39,625 nucleotides of DNA from Clostridiales bacterium. GTDB taxonomy: Bacteria > Bacillota > Clostridia > Oscillospirales > Oscillospiraceae. The notes beneath the pieces are model-generated. The model was not told where the DNA came from and did not search any database. It was given only the letters and a program-made list of their open reading frames with translations. Shown in pieces: positions 7,178-15,496 of this stretch. A program made the position numbers and the translations under genes. Location of the stretch: contig DYBL01000021.1 of assembly GCA_019418625.1 (NCBI GenBank), positions 1 to 39,625 of the forward strand. The letters run 5' to 3'. The first letter of the stretch is position 1. Each line of letters opens with the position of its first letter.

Positions 7178-7870
7178 TTGTTTAGAGGCAAGAAATATCA
7201 GGAAAGTGCCAAGCAGATCGACAAGAACACTCTGTACGAGGCTGCCGATGGCATGGCTCTCATCTGCAAAACCGCCAGCGCCAAGTTCGACGAGACTGTG
7301 GAGCTGCATGTGAAGCTGGGCGTTGACTCCCGTCACGCCGATCAGCAGGTCCGTGGCGCCATCGTGCTGCCCCACGGCACCGGCAAGACCGTCCGCGTCC
7401 TGGTGTTCGCCAAGGGCGACAAGGCTGACGCTGCCCGTGAGGCCGGCGCCGACTTCGTGGGCGATATGGACATGGTTGAGAAGATCCAGAAGGAAAACTG
7501 GTTCGACTTTGACGTGGTGGTCGCCAGCCCCGACATGATGGGCCTGGTGGGCCGTCTGGGTAAGGTTCTGGGCCCCAAGGGTCTGATGCCCTCTCCCAAG
7601 GCCGGCACCGTGACTCCCGACGTGGCCAAGGCCGTCAAGGAAGTCAAGGCCGGTAAGATCGAGTACCGCCTGGACAAGACCAACATCATCCACTGCCCCA
7701 TCGGCAAGGTGTCCTTCGGCGCTGAGAAGCTGACCGAGAACTACAACGCCCTCATGGGCGCCATCATCAAGGCCAAGCCCGCTGCGGCGAAGGGCCAGTA
7801 TATCCGCAGCTGCGTGGCCGCTTCTACCATGGGCCCCGGCGTGAAGATGAACACCGCCAAGATGGTGTGA
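7178..7870 (+). CDS. rplA: Ribosomal protein uL1
   Basis: Protein of 230 residues forming the L1 stalk and acting as a translational repressor in many bacteria. Family blocks are RGKKYQESAKQIDK at the start, LPHGTGKTVRVLVF near residue 65, and the signature MGLVGRLGKVLGPKGLMPSPKAGTV near residues 123-147. The start is TTG 7178, with AGGAGG eight bases before; the frame extends upstream to 7142 but the extra residues are not L1-like. It follows rplK by 105 bases. Confidence 0.96.
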   Translation: MFRGKKYQESAKQIDKNTLYEAADGMALICKTASAKFDETVELHVKLGVDSRHADQQVRGAIVLPHGTGKTVRVLVFAKGDKADAAREAGADFVGDMDMVEKIQKENWFDFDVVVASPDMMGLVGRLGKVLGPKGLMPSPKAGTVTPDVAKAVKEVKAGKIEYRLDKTNIIHCPIGKVSFGAEKLTENYNALMGAIIKAKPAAAKGQYIRSCVAASTMGPGVKMNTAKMV

Positions 7871-7920
7871 TCTTCGGGGAGCGCATCCCCGATTTGCGGA
7901 AAAAAACGCATATTTGAGGG

Positions 7921-7949
7921 TTGACATTTGTCAGTTCCTTGAATATAAT
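7921..7949 (+). promoter_or_regulatory. Consensus sigma-A promoter for rplJ-rplL
   Basis: TTGACA (7921-7926), a 17-base spacer and TATAAT (7944-7949): a perfect match to the housekeeping consensus. It gives rplJL a transcript separate from rplKA, starting near 7956. Confidence 0.92.
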
Positions 7950-7955
7950 ATCAGA

Positions 7956-8069
7956 TGCGTTCCAAAGACAGCAGGTGGGCTTTGCCCGTAAATCCTGCCG
8001 AGGGCGGCATATCGTAAGATTGCTACACCGTCCTTGTGTCTTTGCGGCATAAGGACGGTTTCCTTTTTG
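7956..8069 (+). ncRNA. L10 leader (ribosomal protein autoregulatory leader) with attenuator
   Basis: The leader between the promoter and rplJ has the L10-leader pattern: an AAAGACAGCAGGTG arm, a GGGC/GCCC mini-stem, then a TAAATCCTGCCGAGG arm (7964-8003). It is followed by a terminator-like hairpin (ACCGTCCTT 8027-8035 with AAGGACGGT 8051-8059) and a T-rich tract. In this family the L10-L12 complex binds the leader and promotes early termination of its own transcript. Assigned by pattern; a covariance-model search would confirm it. Confidence 0.85.
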
Positions 8070-8105
8070 AACGCACCTACAATTCCTGTGGAGGTGAAAA
8101 CAAGA

Positions 8106-8639
8106 ATGCCTAACGCAAAGGTCTTATCTGAAAAGCAGGCTATCGTTGCCGAGCTGACCGAGAAGATCCAGAAGGCCACCGCGGGCGTGATTGTCGACTA
8201 CAAGGGTATCACCGTTGAGGAAGACACCGCGCTGCGTAAGGAGTGCCGCGAGAGCAATGTGGATTACGCTGTCGTGAAGAACACGCTGCTCCGCTTCGCT
8301 TTCAACAACACCGGCCTGAGCGAGCTGGACGGCCTGCTCAATGGCACCACTTCTCTGGCTCTGTGCGACGATCCCGTGGCTCCCGCCCGGGTCATGGCCA
8401 ACTATGCCAAGAAGCTGGACGGTAAGTTCGAGATCAAGGGTGGTTTCATGGACGGCAAGCCCGTGGACCTGGCCACCATCAACTCTCTGGCTTCCATCCC
8501 CGCTCTGCCCGTCCTGCAGGCGCAGGTCCTGGGCACCATGCTGGCCCCCATCACCGGCCTGGCTGTGGTCCTCAAGCAGATCGCCGAGAAGAACGGCGCT
8601 CCCGCCGAGGCTGCCGAAGAGGCTCCCGCCGCGGAATAA
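8106..8639 (+). CDS. rplJ: Ribosomal protein uL10
   Basis: Protein of 177 residues, the stalk base that carries L7/L12 dimers. It shows the L10 core VDYKGITVEEDTALRKECRESNVDYAVVKNTL (written here in part: VDYKGITVEE, YAVVKNTLLR), the FEIKGGFMDG segment, and a C-terminal helix ending in an Ala/Glu-rich tail that binds L12. The ATG at 8106 has GGAGGTG upstream; the open frame runs back to 8034 through the attenuator hairpin and is not coding there. Expression is likely controlled by the L10 leader. Confidence 0.96.
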   Translation: MPNAKVLSEKQAIVAELTEKIQKATAGVIVDYKGITVEEDTALRKECRESNVDYAVVKNTLLRFAFNNTGLSELDGLLNGTTSLALCDDPVAPARVMANYAKKLDGKFEIKGGFMDGKPVDLATINSLASIPALPVLQAQVLGTMLAPITGLAVVLKQIAEKNGAPAEAAEEAPAAE

Positions 8640-8688
8640 TCATTCCCGGCAACCCATTTTCAAAATTTACAATTAGGAGGCAAATACA

Positions 8689-9060
8689 ATGTCTGAGAAA
8701 GTTACCGCTATGATCGAAGAGATCAAGGGCCTGACCGTTCTGGAGCTGAGCGAGCTGGTGCACGCTCTGGAGGAAGAGTTCGGCGTTTCTGCCGCCGCTA
8801 TGGCTGCTCCCGCTGCCGGCGCTGCTGCTCCCGCTGCTGAGGAGAAGACCGAGTTTGACGTGGTCCTGGCTGGCTTCGACGCCGCTGCCAAGATCAAGGT
8901 CATCAAGGCTGTCCGCGAGATCACCGGCCAGGGCCTGGCTGAGGCCAAGGCTACCGTCGAGGGCGCTCCCAAGACCCTGAAGGAGGCTGTGTCCAAGGAC
9001 GAGGCCGAGACCCTGAAGAAGCAGCTGGAAGAGGCTGGCGCCAAGGTCGAGCTGAAGTAA
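8689..9060 (+). CDS. rplL: Ribosomal protein bL12
   Basis: Protein of 123 residues forming the flexible stalk that recruits translation factors. The N-terminal dimerisation helix (TAMIEEIKGLTVLELSELVH), an alanine/proline-rich hinge (residues about 38-50), and the factor-binding domain with the KIKVIKAVREITGQGLAEAK block are all visible. It is 49 bases after rplJ. A terminator follows directly, so rpoB is not downstream as it is in most bacteria. Confidence 0.97.
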   Translation: MSEKVTAMIEEIKGLTVLELSELVHALEEEFGVSAAAMAAPAAGAAAPAAEEKTEFDVVLAGFDAAAKIKVIKAVREITGQGLAEAKATVEGAPKTLKEAVSKDEAETLKKQLEEAGAKVELK

Positions 9061-9099
9061 TTTTCGCTCCCGGCCATACAGCGTGTTTTGACCCGAAGT

Positions 9100-9137
9100 G
9101 GGCCCGAGGTAGTGTTGTTACCCCGGGCCCTCTTTTT
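9100..9137 (+). terminator. Intrinsic terminator after rplL
   Basis: Twelve-base stem with one mismatch (9100-9111 with 9119-9130), followed by TCTTTTT. Confidence 0.88.
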
Positions 9138-9160
9138 GTGTGTGATATGGAGGTCCCACT

Positions 9161-10564
9161 GTGGAAGAAAAAAGAAACAAGAAACTGGCGTTTCCCCATA
9201 CTTTCGTGATTTTGGCGTGCATCATCGTGCTGATGACGGTATGCACCTATCTGATCCCTGCCGGCAGCTATGAGCGGGTGTACAGCGAGACGGCGGACCG
9301 CAACGTGGTCGACCCCAACTCCTTTACCTACGTGGACCAGACGCCGGTGGGCCTGTTCGGCCTGCTCCATGCCATCCCGGATGGCATGCTGGAGGTGGCG
9401 GACATTATGGTGTTCATCTTTGTGGTGGGCGGTGCGTTCAACATCATCACCCGCACCGGCGCCATGGAAAACGGCATCAAAAAGCTGGCCTATAAGCTCC
9501 AGGGCAGAGAAAAGCTGCTGATCCCCCTGATGATGTTTGCCTTCTCCCTGGGCGGCGCCACCTTCGGCATGTCCGAGGAGACCATCATCTTCATCCCCAT
9601 CGGCATCGCCCTGGCCCGGGCACTGGGCTATGATGCCATCGTGGGCATGGCCATGGTCACCTTCGGCGCGGCCATCGGCTTTTCTTCCGGCTTCATGAAT
9701 CCCTTTACCGTGGGTGTGGCCCAGAAGATCGCGGAGCTGCCCACATTCTCCGGCATGCCGCTGCGGATCGCCGTGTGGGTGTGCATGCTGGTGGCAGTGC
9801 CTACCTGCATCCTCCGCTATGCCGGAAAGGTGAAGCGGGACCCCTCCGCCAGCTATGTGTATGATTTGGAGCTTTCCCAGAAGGACCAGCGGGTCACCAT
9901 CGAGGATGTGCCCCTGCGCCGCCGGGATATCCTGGTGCTGCTGGTGCTGGCCGGCGGCCTGGGTGTCATCGTCTACGGCGTCATCAACTATGGCTGGGGC
10001 GTGCTGGACATTGCCGCCGTGTTTTTGGGAATGGGCATTCTGGGCGGCATTGTGGGCGGTACCACGCCCAACGGCATGGCCCGGGATTTCATCGCCGGCG
10101 CCAAGGACATCGCCATGGGTGCCCTGATCGTGGGCATTGCCCGGGGCATCCTGGTGGTCATGACGGAGGGCCAGATCCTGGATACCATCGTCTACGGCCT
10201 GGCTACGGTCATCTCCGGACTTCCCAAGGCAGTGGCGGCGGAGGGCATGCTGCTGGTGCAGTGCGTCATCAACTTCTTCATTCCCTCCGGCTCCGGCCAG
10301 GCGTCCACCACTATGCCTATTATGACGCCGCTGGCGGATATCATTGGGCTGACCCGCCAGACCGCTGTGCTGGCGTTCCAGTTCGGCGACGGCTTCACCA
10401 ACGCCATTATCCCCACCCACGGCACGCTGTGCGCATCTCTGGGCGTGGCGGGCATCCCCTTCAACAAGTGGTTCAAGTTCGCCCTGCCGGTGGTGGGCGT
10501 GGAGCTTGCCATCTGCGCCATGTTCATGCTCATTGCCACGCTGACCAATTACGGACCTTTCTGA
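9161..10564 (+). CDS. YfcC/DcuC-type membrane transporter
   Basis: Integral membrane carrier of 467 residues in the C4-dicarboxylate anaerobic carrier/YfcC group, which includes basic amino-acid and peptide-type carriers. About 11-12 hydrophobic segments are visible. Family features include the start FPHTFVILACIIVLMTVCTYLIPAG (given in part: YLIPAGSYER), the loop FSLGGATFGMSEETIIF near residue 127, and the second-half motif NFFIPSGSGQASTTMPIMTPL (in part: IPSGSGQAS, near 370). The start is GTG 9161, with GGAGG seven bases upstream. Its own terminators lie before and after it. Substrate cannot be read from sequence; an amino acid or purine-derived ureide is possible given the fermentation genes nearby. 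Confidence 0.85.
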   Translation: MEEKRNKKLAFPHTFVILACIIVLMTVCTYLIPAGSYERVYSETADRNVVDPNSFTYVDQTPVGLFGLLHAIPDGMLEVADIMVFIFVVGGAFNIITRTGAMENGIKKLAYKLQGREKLLIPLMMFAFSLGGATFGMSEETIIFIPIGIALARALGYDAIVGMAMVTFGAAIGFSSGFMNPFTVGVAQKIAELPTFSGMPLRIAVWVCMLVAVPTCILRYAGKVKRDPSASYVYDLELSQKDQRVTIEDVPLRRRDILVLLVLAGGLGVIVYGVINYGWGVLDIAAVFLGMGILGGIVGGTTPNGMARDFIAGAKDIAMGALIVGIARGILVVMTEGQILDTIVYGLATVISGLPKAVAAEGMLLVQCVINFFIPSGSGQASTTMPIMTPLADIIGLTRQTAVLAFQFGDGFTNAIIPTHGTLCASLGVAGIPFNKWFKFALPVVGVELAICAMFMLIATLTNYGPF

Positions 10565-10569
10565 TGAGA

Positions 10570-10603
10570 AAATTCTCCGGCCGTGCGGCCGGAGAATTTT
10601 TTT
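10570..10603 (+). terminator. Intrinsic terminator after the YfcC-type transporter
   Basis: Fourteen-base perfect stem (10570-10583 with 10586-10599) on a two-base loop, ending in a T-run. Confidence 0.92.
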
Positions 10604-10655
10604 CTTGCGCGGGGGAAAGATTGGGATATTTTCAGAGCCTGCCCCGTATTACAGG

Positions 10656-10669
10656 TGAAAAGCTTTTCA
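10656..10669. promoter_or_regulatory. Perfect 14-bp palindrome before the ECF sigma gene
   Basis: TGAAAAGCTTTTCA at 10656-10669 overlaps the edge of the ribosome site (AAGGAG, 10669-10674). It could be an operator or a small RNA hairpin masking translation. No clear promoter was found nearby, so its role is open. Confidence 0.35.
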
Positions 10670-10682
10670 AGGAGAGACGTTC

Positions 10683-11153
10683 ATGCTGACTGAGCAGGAG
10701 TTCCAAAAGGCCGCGGAACGGTATCTGGATATGGTATACCGCATCGCCCTCAACTATTTCCGCAGTCCCCAGGATGCGGAGGATGCCGCCCAGGAGACCA
10801 TGCTGCGGCTGTGGCGGGCAGAGGTGTCCTTCACCGGGGAGGAGCACCTGCGCTATTGGCTGGCCCGGGTGGCGGTGAACGTGTGCCGGGATATGGGTCG
10901 CAGTCCCTGGCGCACCCGGACTGTGGCGCTGGAGCATTGCCCGGAGCCGTCGTTCACCGATCCGGGGCAAAGCGCCCTGTATGAGGCGGTGCGGGCCCTG
11001 CCGGCCAAGTACCGGCTGCCGCTGTACCTCTATTACTATGAGGGGTACTCTGTGACAGAGACGGGGGAACTGCTGGGACTGAAGGTCTCCACGGTACAGA
11101 CCCGCCTGGCCCGGGGGCGGGAGAAGCTGAAACGAGCATTGGAGGAGGCGTGA
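10683..11153 (+). CDS. ECF-type RNA polymerase sigma factor
   Basis: Alternative sigma-70 factor of 156 residues with only regions 2 and 4. Region 2 is seen as YLDMVYRIALNYFRSPQDAEDAAQETMLRLWR (in part: DAEDAAQETMLRLW near residue 32). Region 4 is LPAKYRLPLYLYYYEGYS followed by the helix-turn-helix TETGELLGLKVSTVQTRLARGREKL (in part: STVQTRLARGREKL near 137-150). The ATG at 10683 has AAGGAG nine bases upstream. The next gene starts three bases after the stop and encodes its probable membrane partner. Confidence 0.93.
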   Translation: MLTEQEFQKAAERYLDMVYRIALNYFRSPQDAEDAAQETMLRLWRAEVSFTGEEHLRYWLARVAVNVCRDMGRSPWRTRTVALEHCPEPSFTDPGQSALYEAVRALPAKYRLPLYLYYYEGYSVTETGELLGLKVSTVQTRLARGREKLKRALEEA

Positions 11154-11156
11154 GAG

Positions 11157-12188
11157 ATGAAAGAGGAATATCGGCAGGTCTTTGATCAGGTGCATGCCTC
11201 TGAGAGACTGCGCGAGGAGGTGGCGCAAATGACGAAACTGGAGCGAAGAAATCCGAAAAAGCGATTCCCTAAGGGAATTTTGATCGCCGCGGCCATTTTG
11301 GCGGTGCTGGCCGGTTCGGCCATTGCCACGGTGGGGATGCCCGGCACGCTGCAGGGCTGGTTTGCCCGGCAGTGGACGGAGCAAAACGGCACCGAGATGA
11401 GCACGGAGCAGCTGGCGTTCATCGACCACTTGACGGATAAGGAGGTGGGGGTGCAGGACACTCAGAACGGCGTGACCGTGACGCTGGATTCCGTCACGGC
11501 AGGGGATTCCGGCATCTGGCTGCTGCTGAAAGTCAGCGGCAGCTACGAAGAGGATGAGGACCACCGCTACGACTTCGGACGTATGGAACTGACATTGGAG
11601 CCGGACCCGGAGAAGATCCACGATACGCCCGGCGGCTCCGGCTTCCAGACCCTTTACAGCGGCACGGCATCGGACGGCGTATTTACGGTGCTGCTGCAAT
11701 ACACCATTGATCTGGCGGGGAAGAGCACCTTGCTGGATGAGCCCAGGTCGGCCACGCTGGCGCTGGAGGATCTGAACCGAAAGGAGATCGGCGGAGACTG
11801 GGAGGAGACTCCGGCGGCAGAGGGGGCCTGGACGCTGGATTTCTCCCTGACGCCTGACGAGGAGCGGCAGGTGCGGACCATTCCGGAGCTGGAAGTGTCT
11901 GCCCGGCACTGTGAGAGCCGCCAGGCGGGGCGGACCACCATCTCCCAGGTGCGGATCTCCGCCACGGAGATCCAGTATGTGCAGGCAGCGGAGGAGCAGG
12001 CTTGGGAGCCGGAGCGGGCCGCGCTGATCCTGCAGGACGGGAGCGTGGTGGAGCGCAGCGGCGGCTCCAGCCGCTTCCAGGACGCGGAATACACCCGCTG
12101 GAGCAGTACCTACTACTGGAGGGTGCCGGTGAATCTGAGCCAGGTGGCGGCCCTGCGCATCGGAAACGAGACGTTCCCGCTGGAGTGA
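11157..12188 (+). CDS. DUF4179-type membrane protein, probable anti-sigma partner
   Basis: Protein of 343 residues with one membrane segment (about residues 41-60, ILIAAAILAVLAGSAIATVG), a basic cytoplasmic N-terminus of about 40 residues, and a large extracytoplasmic beta-rich domain resembling the DUF4179 family. The QNGVTVTLDSVTAGDSGIWLLL region (in part: NGVTVTLDSV) is typical of that domain. It lies three bases after the ECF sigma gene. In such pairs the N-terminus usually binds the sigma factor until a signal is sensed outside. The signal is unknown, and there is no zinc anti-sigma motif (HxxxCxxC), so partner status is inferred from context. Confidence 0.75.
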   Translation: MKEEYRQVFDQVHASERLREEVAQMTKLERRNPKKRFPKGILIAAAILAVLAGSAIATVGMPGTLQGWFARQWTEQNGTEMSTEQLAFIDHLTDKEVGVQDTQNGVTVTLDSVTAGDSGIWLLLKVSGSYEEDEDHRYDFGRMELTLEPDPEKIHDTPGGSGFQTLYSGTASDGVFTVLLQYTIDLAGKSTLLDEPRSATLALEDLNRKEIGGDWEETPAAEGAWTLDFSLTPDEERQVRTIPELEVSARHCESRQAGRTTISQVRISATEIQYVQAAEEQAWEPERAALILQDGSVVERSGGSSRFQDAEYTRWSSTYYWRVPVNLSQVAALRIGNETFPLE

Positions 12189-12207
12189 GCCCAAAGAGTG
12201 CAAAAAA

Positions 12208-12236
12208 AGAGACGGCCGAAGCCGTCTCTTTTTTTA
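12208..12236. terminator. Bidirectional terminator between sigma partner gene and DUF554 gene
   Basis: Stem AGAGACGGC (12208-12216) with GCCGTCTCT (12221-12229), loop CGAA, with an A-run before and a T-run after. Confidence 0.9.
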
Positions 12237-12965
12237 CATGAACCTGCACAGCAGAATCGGCAGGAAGATGGCGGGCACCAGATTCATGACCTTGATCTTG
12301 GTGACGCCCAGCATGTTCAGCGAAAGCGCCACGATCAGCAGAGAGCCCACACAGGTCATCTCGGCGATGACCGCGTCCCCCAGAAAGGGCTGGAGGAAGG
12401 AGGCCAGCACGGCGATGATGCCCTGGTAGAGGAAGACTGCCGCAGCGGAGAAGGCCACGCCCACGCCCAGAGAGGCCGTGTACACCACGGAGCTGATGCC
12501 GTCCAGCAGGGACTTTGCAAAAAGTGTGCTGTGGTCTCCGGTGAGGCCGTCGTTCAATGCGCCCACGATGGCCATGGCACCCACGCAGAACAGGAGGCTT
12601 GCGGTGACGAAGCCCTCGGAAATGGAGGCGGGCTCCTGAGAACCCAGCAGATGGGCGGTGCGCTGCTGGACCCAGTCGCCCAGGGAGCGCATACGCTTGT
12701 CCAGATCCAGCAGCTCTCCAAGGAGGGCGCCGATTACCATGGACAAGATGGCGATCAGGGCATTGCTGCCCTCCAGGCACCCATCGATGCCGATATAGAG
12801 GATGCACAGGGCGACGCCCTGCATGATGATGGACTGGAGCCGGTGGCCCAGAAGGCTGGCTCCGTCCATGGAACCGGAGCAGCGGCCGGCCAGGGCCTTG
12901 ATGAGCAGCCCGGCGGCAGAACCGGCCAGAATGGCCAGTGTATTGACGATGGTGCCTGTCAGCAT
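12234..12965 (-). CDS. DUF554 family membrane protein
   Basis: Integral membrane protein of 243 residues, with about seven hydrophobic segments, matching the DUF554 (YdfK/YqgA-like) family. Typical elements are the start MLTGTIVNTLAILAGSAAG, the GALLGELLDLDKRM segment near residue 81, and the SLLFCVGAMAIVGALNDG segment (in part: FCVGAMAIVGAL) near residue 124. No function is established for the family; a transport role is only guessed. The ATG at 12965 is four bases past the tcdA stop, so the two are translated from one message. Confidence 0.88.
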   Translation of the reverse strand: MLTGTIVNTLAILAGSAAGLLIKALAGRCSGSMDGASLLGHRLQSIIMQGVALCILYIGIDGCLEGSNALIAILSMVIGALLGELLDLDKRMRSLGDWVQQRTAHLLGSQEPASISEGFVTASLLFCVGAMAIVGALNDGLTGDHSTLFAKSLLDGISSVVYTASLGVGVAFSAAAVFLYQGIIAVLASFLQPFLGDAVIAEMTCVGSLLIVALSLNMLGVTKIKVMNLVPAIFLPILLCRFM

Positions 12966-12969
12966 GGTT

Positions 12970-13713
12970 TCACATCTCTTTCTCTTTGGGATTGTTTTGT
13001 GCGGCGATGAGTCCGCGGACTACGGCGCTGCCCATGAGCAGTCCCGCCGCGGCGGGGACCCAAGGGGTGCTGCCGGGAACGCTGCGACGCCCTGGCGGCG
13101 GAGCCTCCGGCTGGGCAGGGGTCACGCCCTCCTCGGGACTGAACACCACCTGTACATGTTCCATGCCCCGTTTGCGCAGCTCCTTGCGCATGACCCGGGC
13201 CAGGGGACAGCCATAGGTCTCGGAGAGGTCTGCGATACGCAGCAGGGAGGGGTCCAGCTTGTTGCCGGTGCCCAGGGCCATGATGAGGGGGATGCCCAGA
13301 TGCCGGGCGGTCTCTGCCAGGTCGATCTTGCAGCTGACCAGATCGATGGCGTCCACGATGTAGTCGTACCGGCAGCCTTGGGGGAAAAAGTCATCCCGGT
13401 GGGCGGCGTCGTAGGTGGCACACAGGGGGTGGAGCCGCAGATCGGGATTGATGTCCCGCAGGCGCTCCGCCACAGCCTGGGCCTTGGTTTTGCCCAGAGT
13501 GGAGTGGAGCGCTTCCAGCTGACGGTTGAGGTTGGTGAGGGCCACGGTGTCGTTGTCCACCAAAGTCAGCTCCCCGATGCCGGCGCGGGCAAGGCACTCG
13601 GCAGTGTAGCTGCCCACGCCGCCAAGTCCGAACAAAATGACGTGGCTTTGGGCAAGGCGCTGCTGCGCCGCTTCGCCCCAGAGCATCTCACAGCGCAAAA
13701 ATGGATGTTCCAT
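12970..13713 (-). CDS. tcdA: tRNA threonylcarbamoyladenosine dehydratase
   Basis: E1-like (ThiF/MoeB superfamily) enzyme of 247 residues that dehydrates t6A37 in tRNA to the cyclic form ct6A, using ATP. It shows the nucleotide-binding glycine motif FGLGGVGSYTAECLARAG (near residues 28-45), the DNDTVALTNLNRQ loop (near 51-63), and VDAIDLVSCKIDL further on. The C-terminus ends with a hydrophobic stretch PWVPAAAGLLMGSAVVRGL, as in this family. ATG 13713 has GGAGG upstream; the frame extends further but overlaps a hairpin. It sits between the PPIC gene and DUF554 on the minus strand. Confidence 0.93.
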   Translation of the reverse strand: MEHPFLRCEMLWGEAAQQRLAQSHVILFGLGGVGSYTAECLARAGIGELTLVDNDTVALTNLNRQLEALHSTLGKTKAQAVAERLRDINPDLRLHPLCATYDAAHRDDFFPQGCRYDYIVDAIDLVSCKIDLAETARHLGIPLIMALGTGNKLDPSLLRIADLSETYGCPLARVMRKELRKRGMEHVQVVFSPEEGVTPAQPEAPPPGRRSVPGSTPWVPAAAGLLMGSAVVRGLIAAQNNPKEKEM

Positions 13714-13737
13714 GGTATTTCCTCCGTTGTGAATGGG

Positions 13738-13766
13738 AAAGCGGCCGGCGAAATGCCGGCCGCTTT
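13738..13766 (-). terminator. Hairpin between the PPIC foldase gene and tcdA
   Basis: Twelve-base perfect stem (13738-13749 with 13755-13766) on a five-base loop. On the minus strand the tail is CCCATTC rather than a T-run, so it is more an attenuator or stabilising hairpin than a strong terminator in that direction. Confidence 0.6.
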
Positions 13767-13786
13767 TGCGTCTTGAAGGGGGCAGA

Positions 13787-15349
13787 TCAGCCGACGTAGC
13801 GGATGCCGCTGCCCTGCTCCGCGGTGTAGTCCGCGGTCTTTTCCGCATACCAGGCGGAGACATCGTTGTTCTTCAGGGTATCAGTGACCTGCACCTGCCA
13901 ATAGGGAAGGTCGGTGCCCACGAAGTACATCACATGGTAGCCCTTGTAGGAGTCGCTCTCGCCGTAGACGATGCCGGTGTCGCCGGGCTGACGGGCGGGA
14001 TCGAAGCACCAGTCGTTGAACTCGGTGACCATCTGGCCCTTGGCGACCTGGGAGTAGAGGCCGCCGGTGGTGTTGGAGCCGGGGTCCTCGGAGTACTCGT
14101 TGGCCAGGGCGGCGAAGGAGTCCTCGGTGGCCTCGCCATCCTTCCACTGGGCCAGCATATCCTCGGCCTTGGCCATGGTCTCGTCCTTCAGGGTCTGGAG
14201 GTCAGCCTCATAGGTCTCGGACTCAGTGTCCAGGGCGCTGTCGTCGATCGTAAACAGAATGTGGCGCACGTTCACCGCGTCGTACTCATCCCGGAAGCGG
14301 CTGCCGAAGGAGACCACATAGTAGGCAGAACCGGCCTCATCCTCCACCACGGCGGAGTCGCCGGGCTTGCGGGAAGAATCGAACAGCCACTCGCCCAGAG
14401 CGTCGGAGAAATAAGTCACGCCGGTGGAGTCGGTGTAGTAGGTATCCTCGTCGGCCTCAGAGAGGGACTCCAGGCTCTGACCGGCCTGGAAGGAGGCGTA
14501 CATGGTGTCGGCCTTTTCCTTGGCCTGGGCCATGGCGTCGGCCTTCATCTCGTCGGTGACCTCCACGGTGTTGCCGTCGGCATCGGTGGTGGGCACGGAG
14601 CCGCTGATGCGCACGCTCTGATAGGCCACCTTGTCATAGGAATTGGGATTTTCATTGTAGGCGGCAGTGAGGTCGTCCAGGGTATAGGACAGGCCGTCGC
14701 TGTATTCGGTAGCGTAAGCCTGAGCCAGCATGGTCTCCTTCAGCTGCTCGGTGAAGATGCTCTCCGTCATCAGGCTGCCATAGTTCATGGTCAGATACTG
14801 ATCGAAGGAGGTATAGTAACCGGAGGAGGACACGTTGTCCTTCAGCGTCTGCATGGAGCTGTCCAGTTCAGACTGCAGCTCGTCCGTCCAGGTGAAGCCA
14901 TTGGCGGCCGCGTCATCGTTGAGGGCCTTGACGGTGGTCATCTGCTGGAGGGTCTGATCCAGGAAGTAGTCGAACCAGGTCTGGCCGTCTTCGCTGCCGG
15001 GATAAGCCTGGTCCCGCAGGTCCTGCGTGGTGTCCAGGCCCAGATAGCTGATGAAATAGGAGTTCTGGCTCAGGAAATTCTGGTATACCTGCTGGAAGTA
15101 GTAATTGACTTCTCCGGCGGTGTACTTTTCATCCCCAATGGTAACAGCGGTAGCACGCTTTTGGATGATCTGGGACTTCCAGGTCAGGGAGACAACGGCC
15201 ACGATGACGAACGCCACCGCGATGGCAGCATAGATCATGTTGCTGCGCTTTTCCGCCTTGCGCTGCTGTGCTTCGCGGGCGGTCTTGGGATCGGTCCAGT
15301 CTACGCCGGGCGTAGCTTGACGGGTCTTCTTTTCTCTTGATGCGCTCAT
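13787..15349 (-). CDS. Membrane-anchored PPIC peptidyl-prolyl isomerase (PrsA/SurA-like foldase)
   Basis: Extracytoplasmic foldase of 520 residues that helps exported proteins fold. A basic cytoplasmic N-terminus (about 35 residues) precedes one membrane segment (NMIYAAIAVAFVIVAVVSLTW, in part: AAIAVAFVIVAVVSL). There is a helical SurA_N-like part with QLKETMLAQAYATEY near residue 205, and a PPIC domain beginning at VNVRHILFTIDDS near residue 360 with the expected FAALANEYSEDPGSNTTGG segment (in part: ANEYSEDPGS). The anchor is a transmembrane helix, not a lipobox. ATG 15349 is preceded by GAGAGG. A promoter lies at 15417-15445. No other gene shares this spot, and its substrates may include the penicillin-binding proteins coded nearby (inference). 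Confidence 0.88.
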   Translation of the reverse strand: MSASREKKTRQATPGVDWTDPKTAREAQQRKAEKRSNMIYAAIAVAFVIVAVVSLTWKSQIIQKRATAVTIGDEKYTAGEVNYYFQQVYQNFLSQNSYFISYLGLDTTQDLRDQAYPGSEDGQTWFDYFLDQTLQQMTTVKALNDDAAANGFTWTDELQSELDSSMQTLKDNVSSSGYYTSFDQYLTMNYGSLMTESIFTEQLKETMLAQAYATEYSDGLSYTLDDLTAAYNENPNSYDKVAYQSVRISGSVPTTDADGNTVEVTDEMKADAMAQAKEKADTMYASFQAGQSLESLSEADEDTYYTDSTGVTYFSDALGEWLFDSSRKPGDSAVVEDEAGSAYYVVSFGSRFRDEYDAVNVRHILFTIDDSALDTESETYEADLQTLKDETMAKAEDMLAQWKDGEATEDSFAALANEYSEDPGSNTTGGLYSQVAKGQMVTEFNDWCFDPARQPGDTGIVYGESDSYKGYHVMYFVGTDLPYWQVQVTDTLKNNDVSAWYAEKTADYTAEQGSGIRYVG

Positions 15350-15416
15350 TTGTTGTTTCAGTCCTCTCAAGTAATCGGTGCGGCTTCCGGAGAAACCGTT
15401 GGTCACGCACTTTGAT

Positions 15417-15445
15417 ATTATAATGGAAAAGCACGCTTTCTGCAA
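15417..15445 (-). promoter_or_regulatory. Sigma-A promoter for the PPIC foldase gene
   Basis: Minus-strand TTGCAG (15445-15440), a 17-base spacer, TATAAT (15422-15417). It starts just after the terminator of the structured RNA upstream. Confidence 0.78.
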
Positions 15446-15496
15446 GGGGAAATTCACTGGAAGAAGTGTACCCACCCAAACTGAAATGAACCTGAA

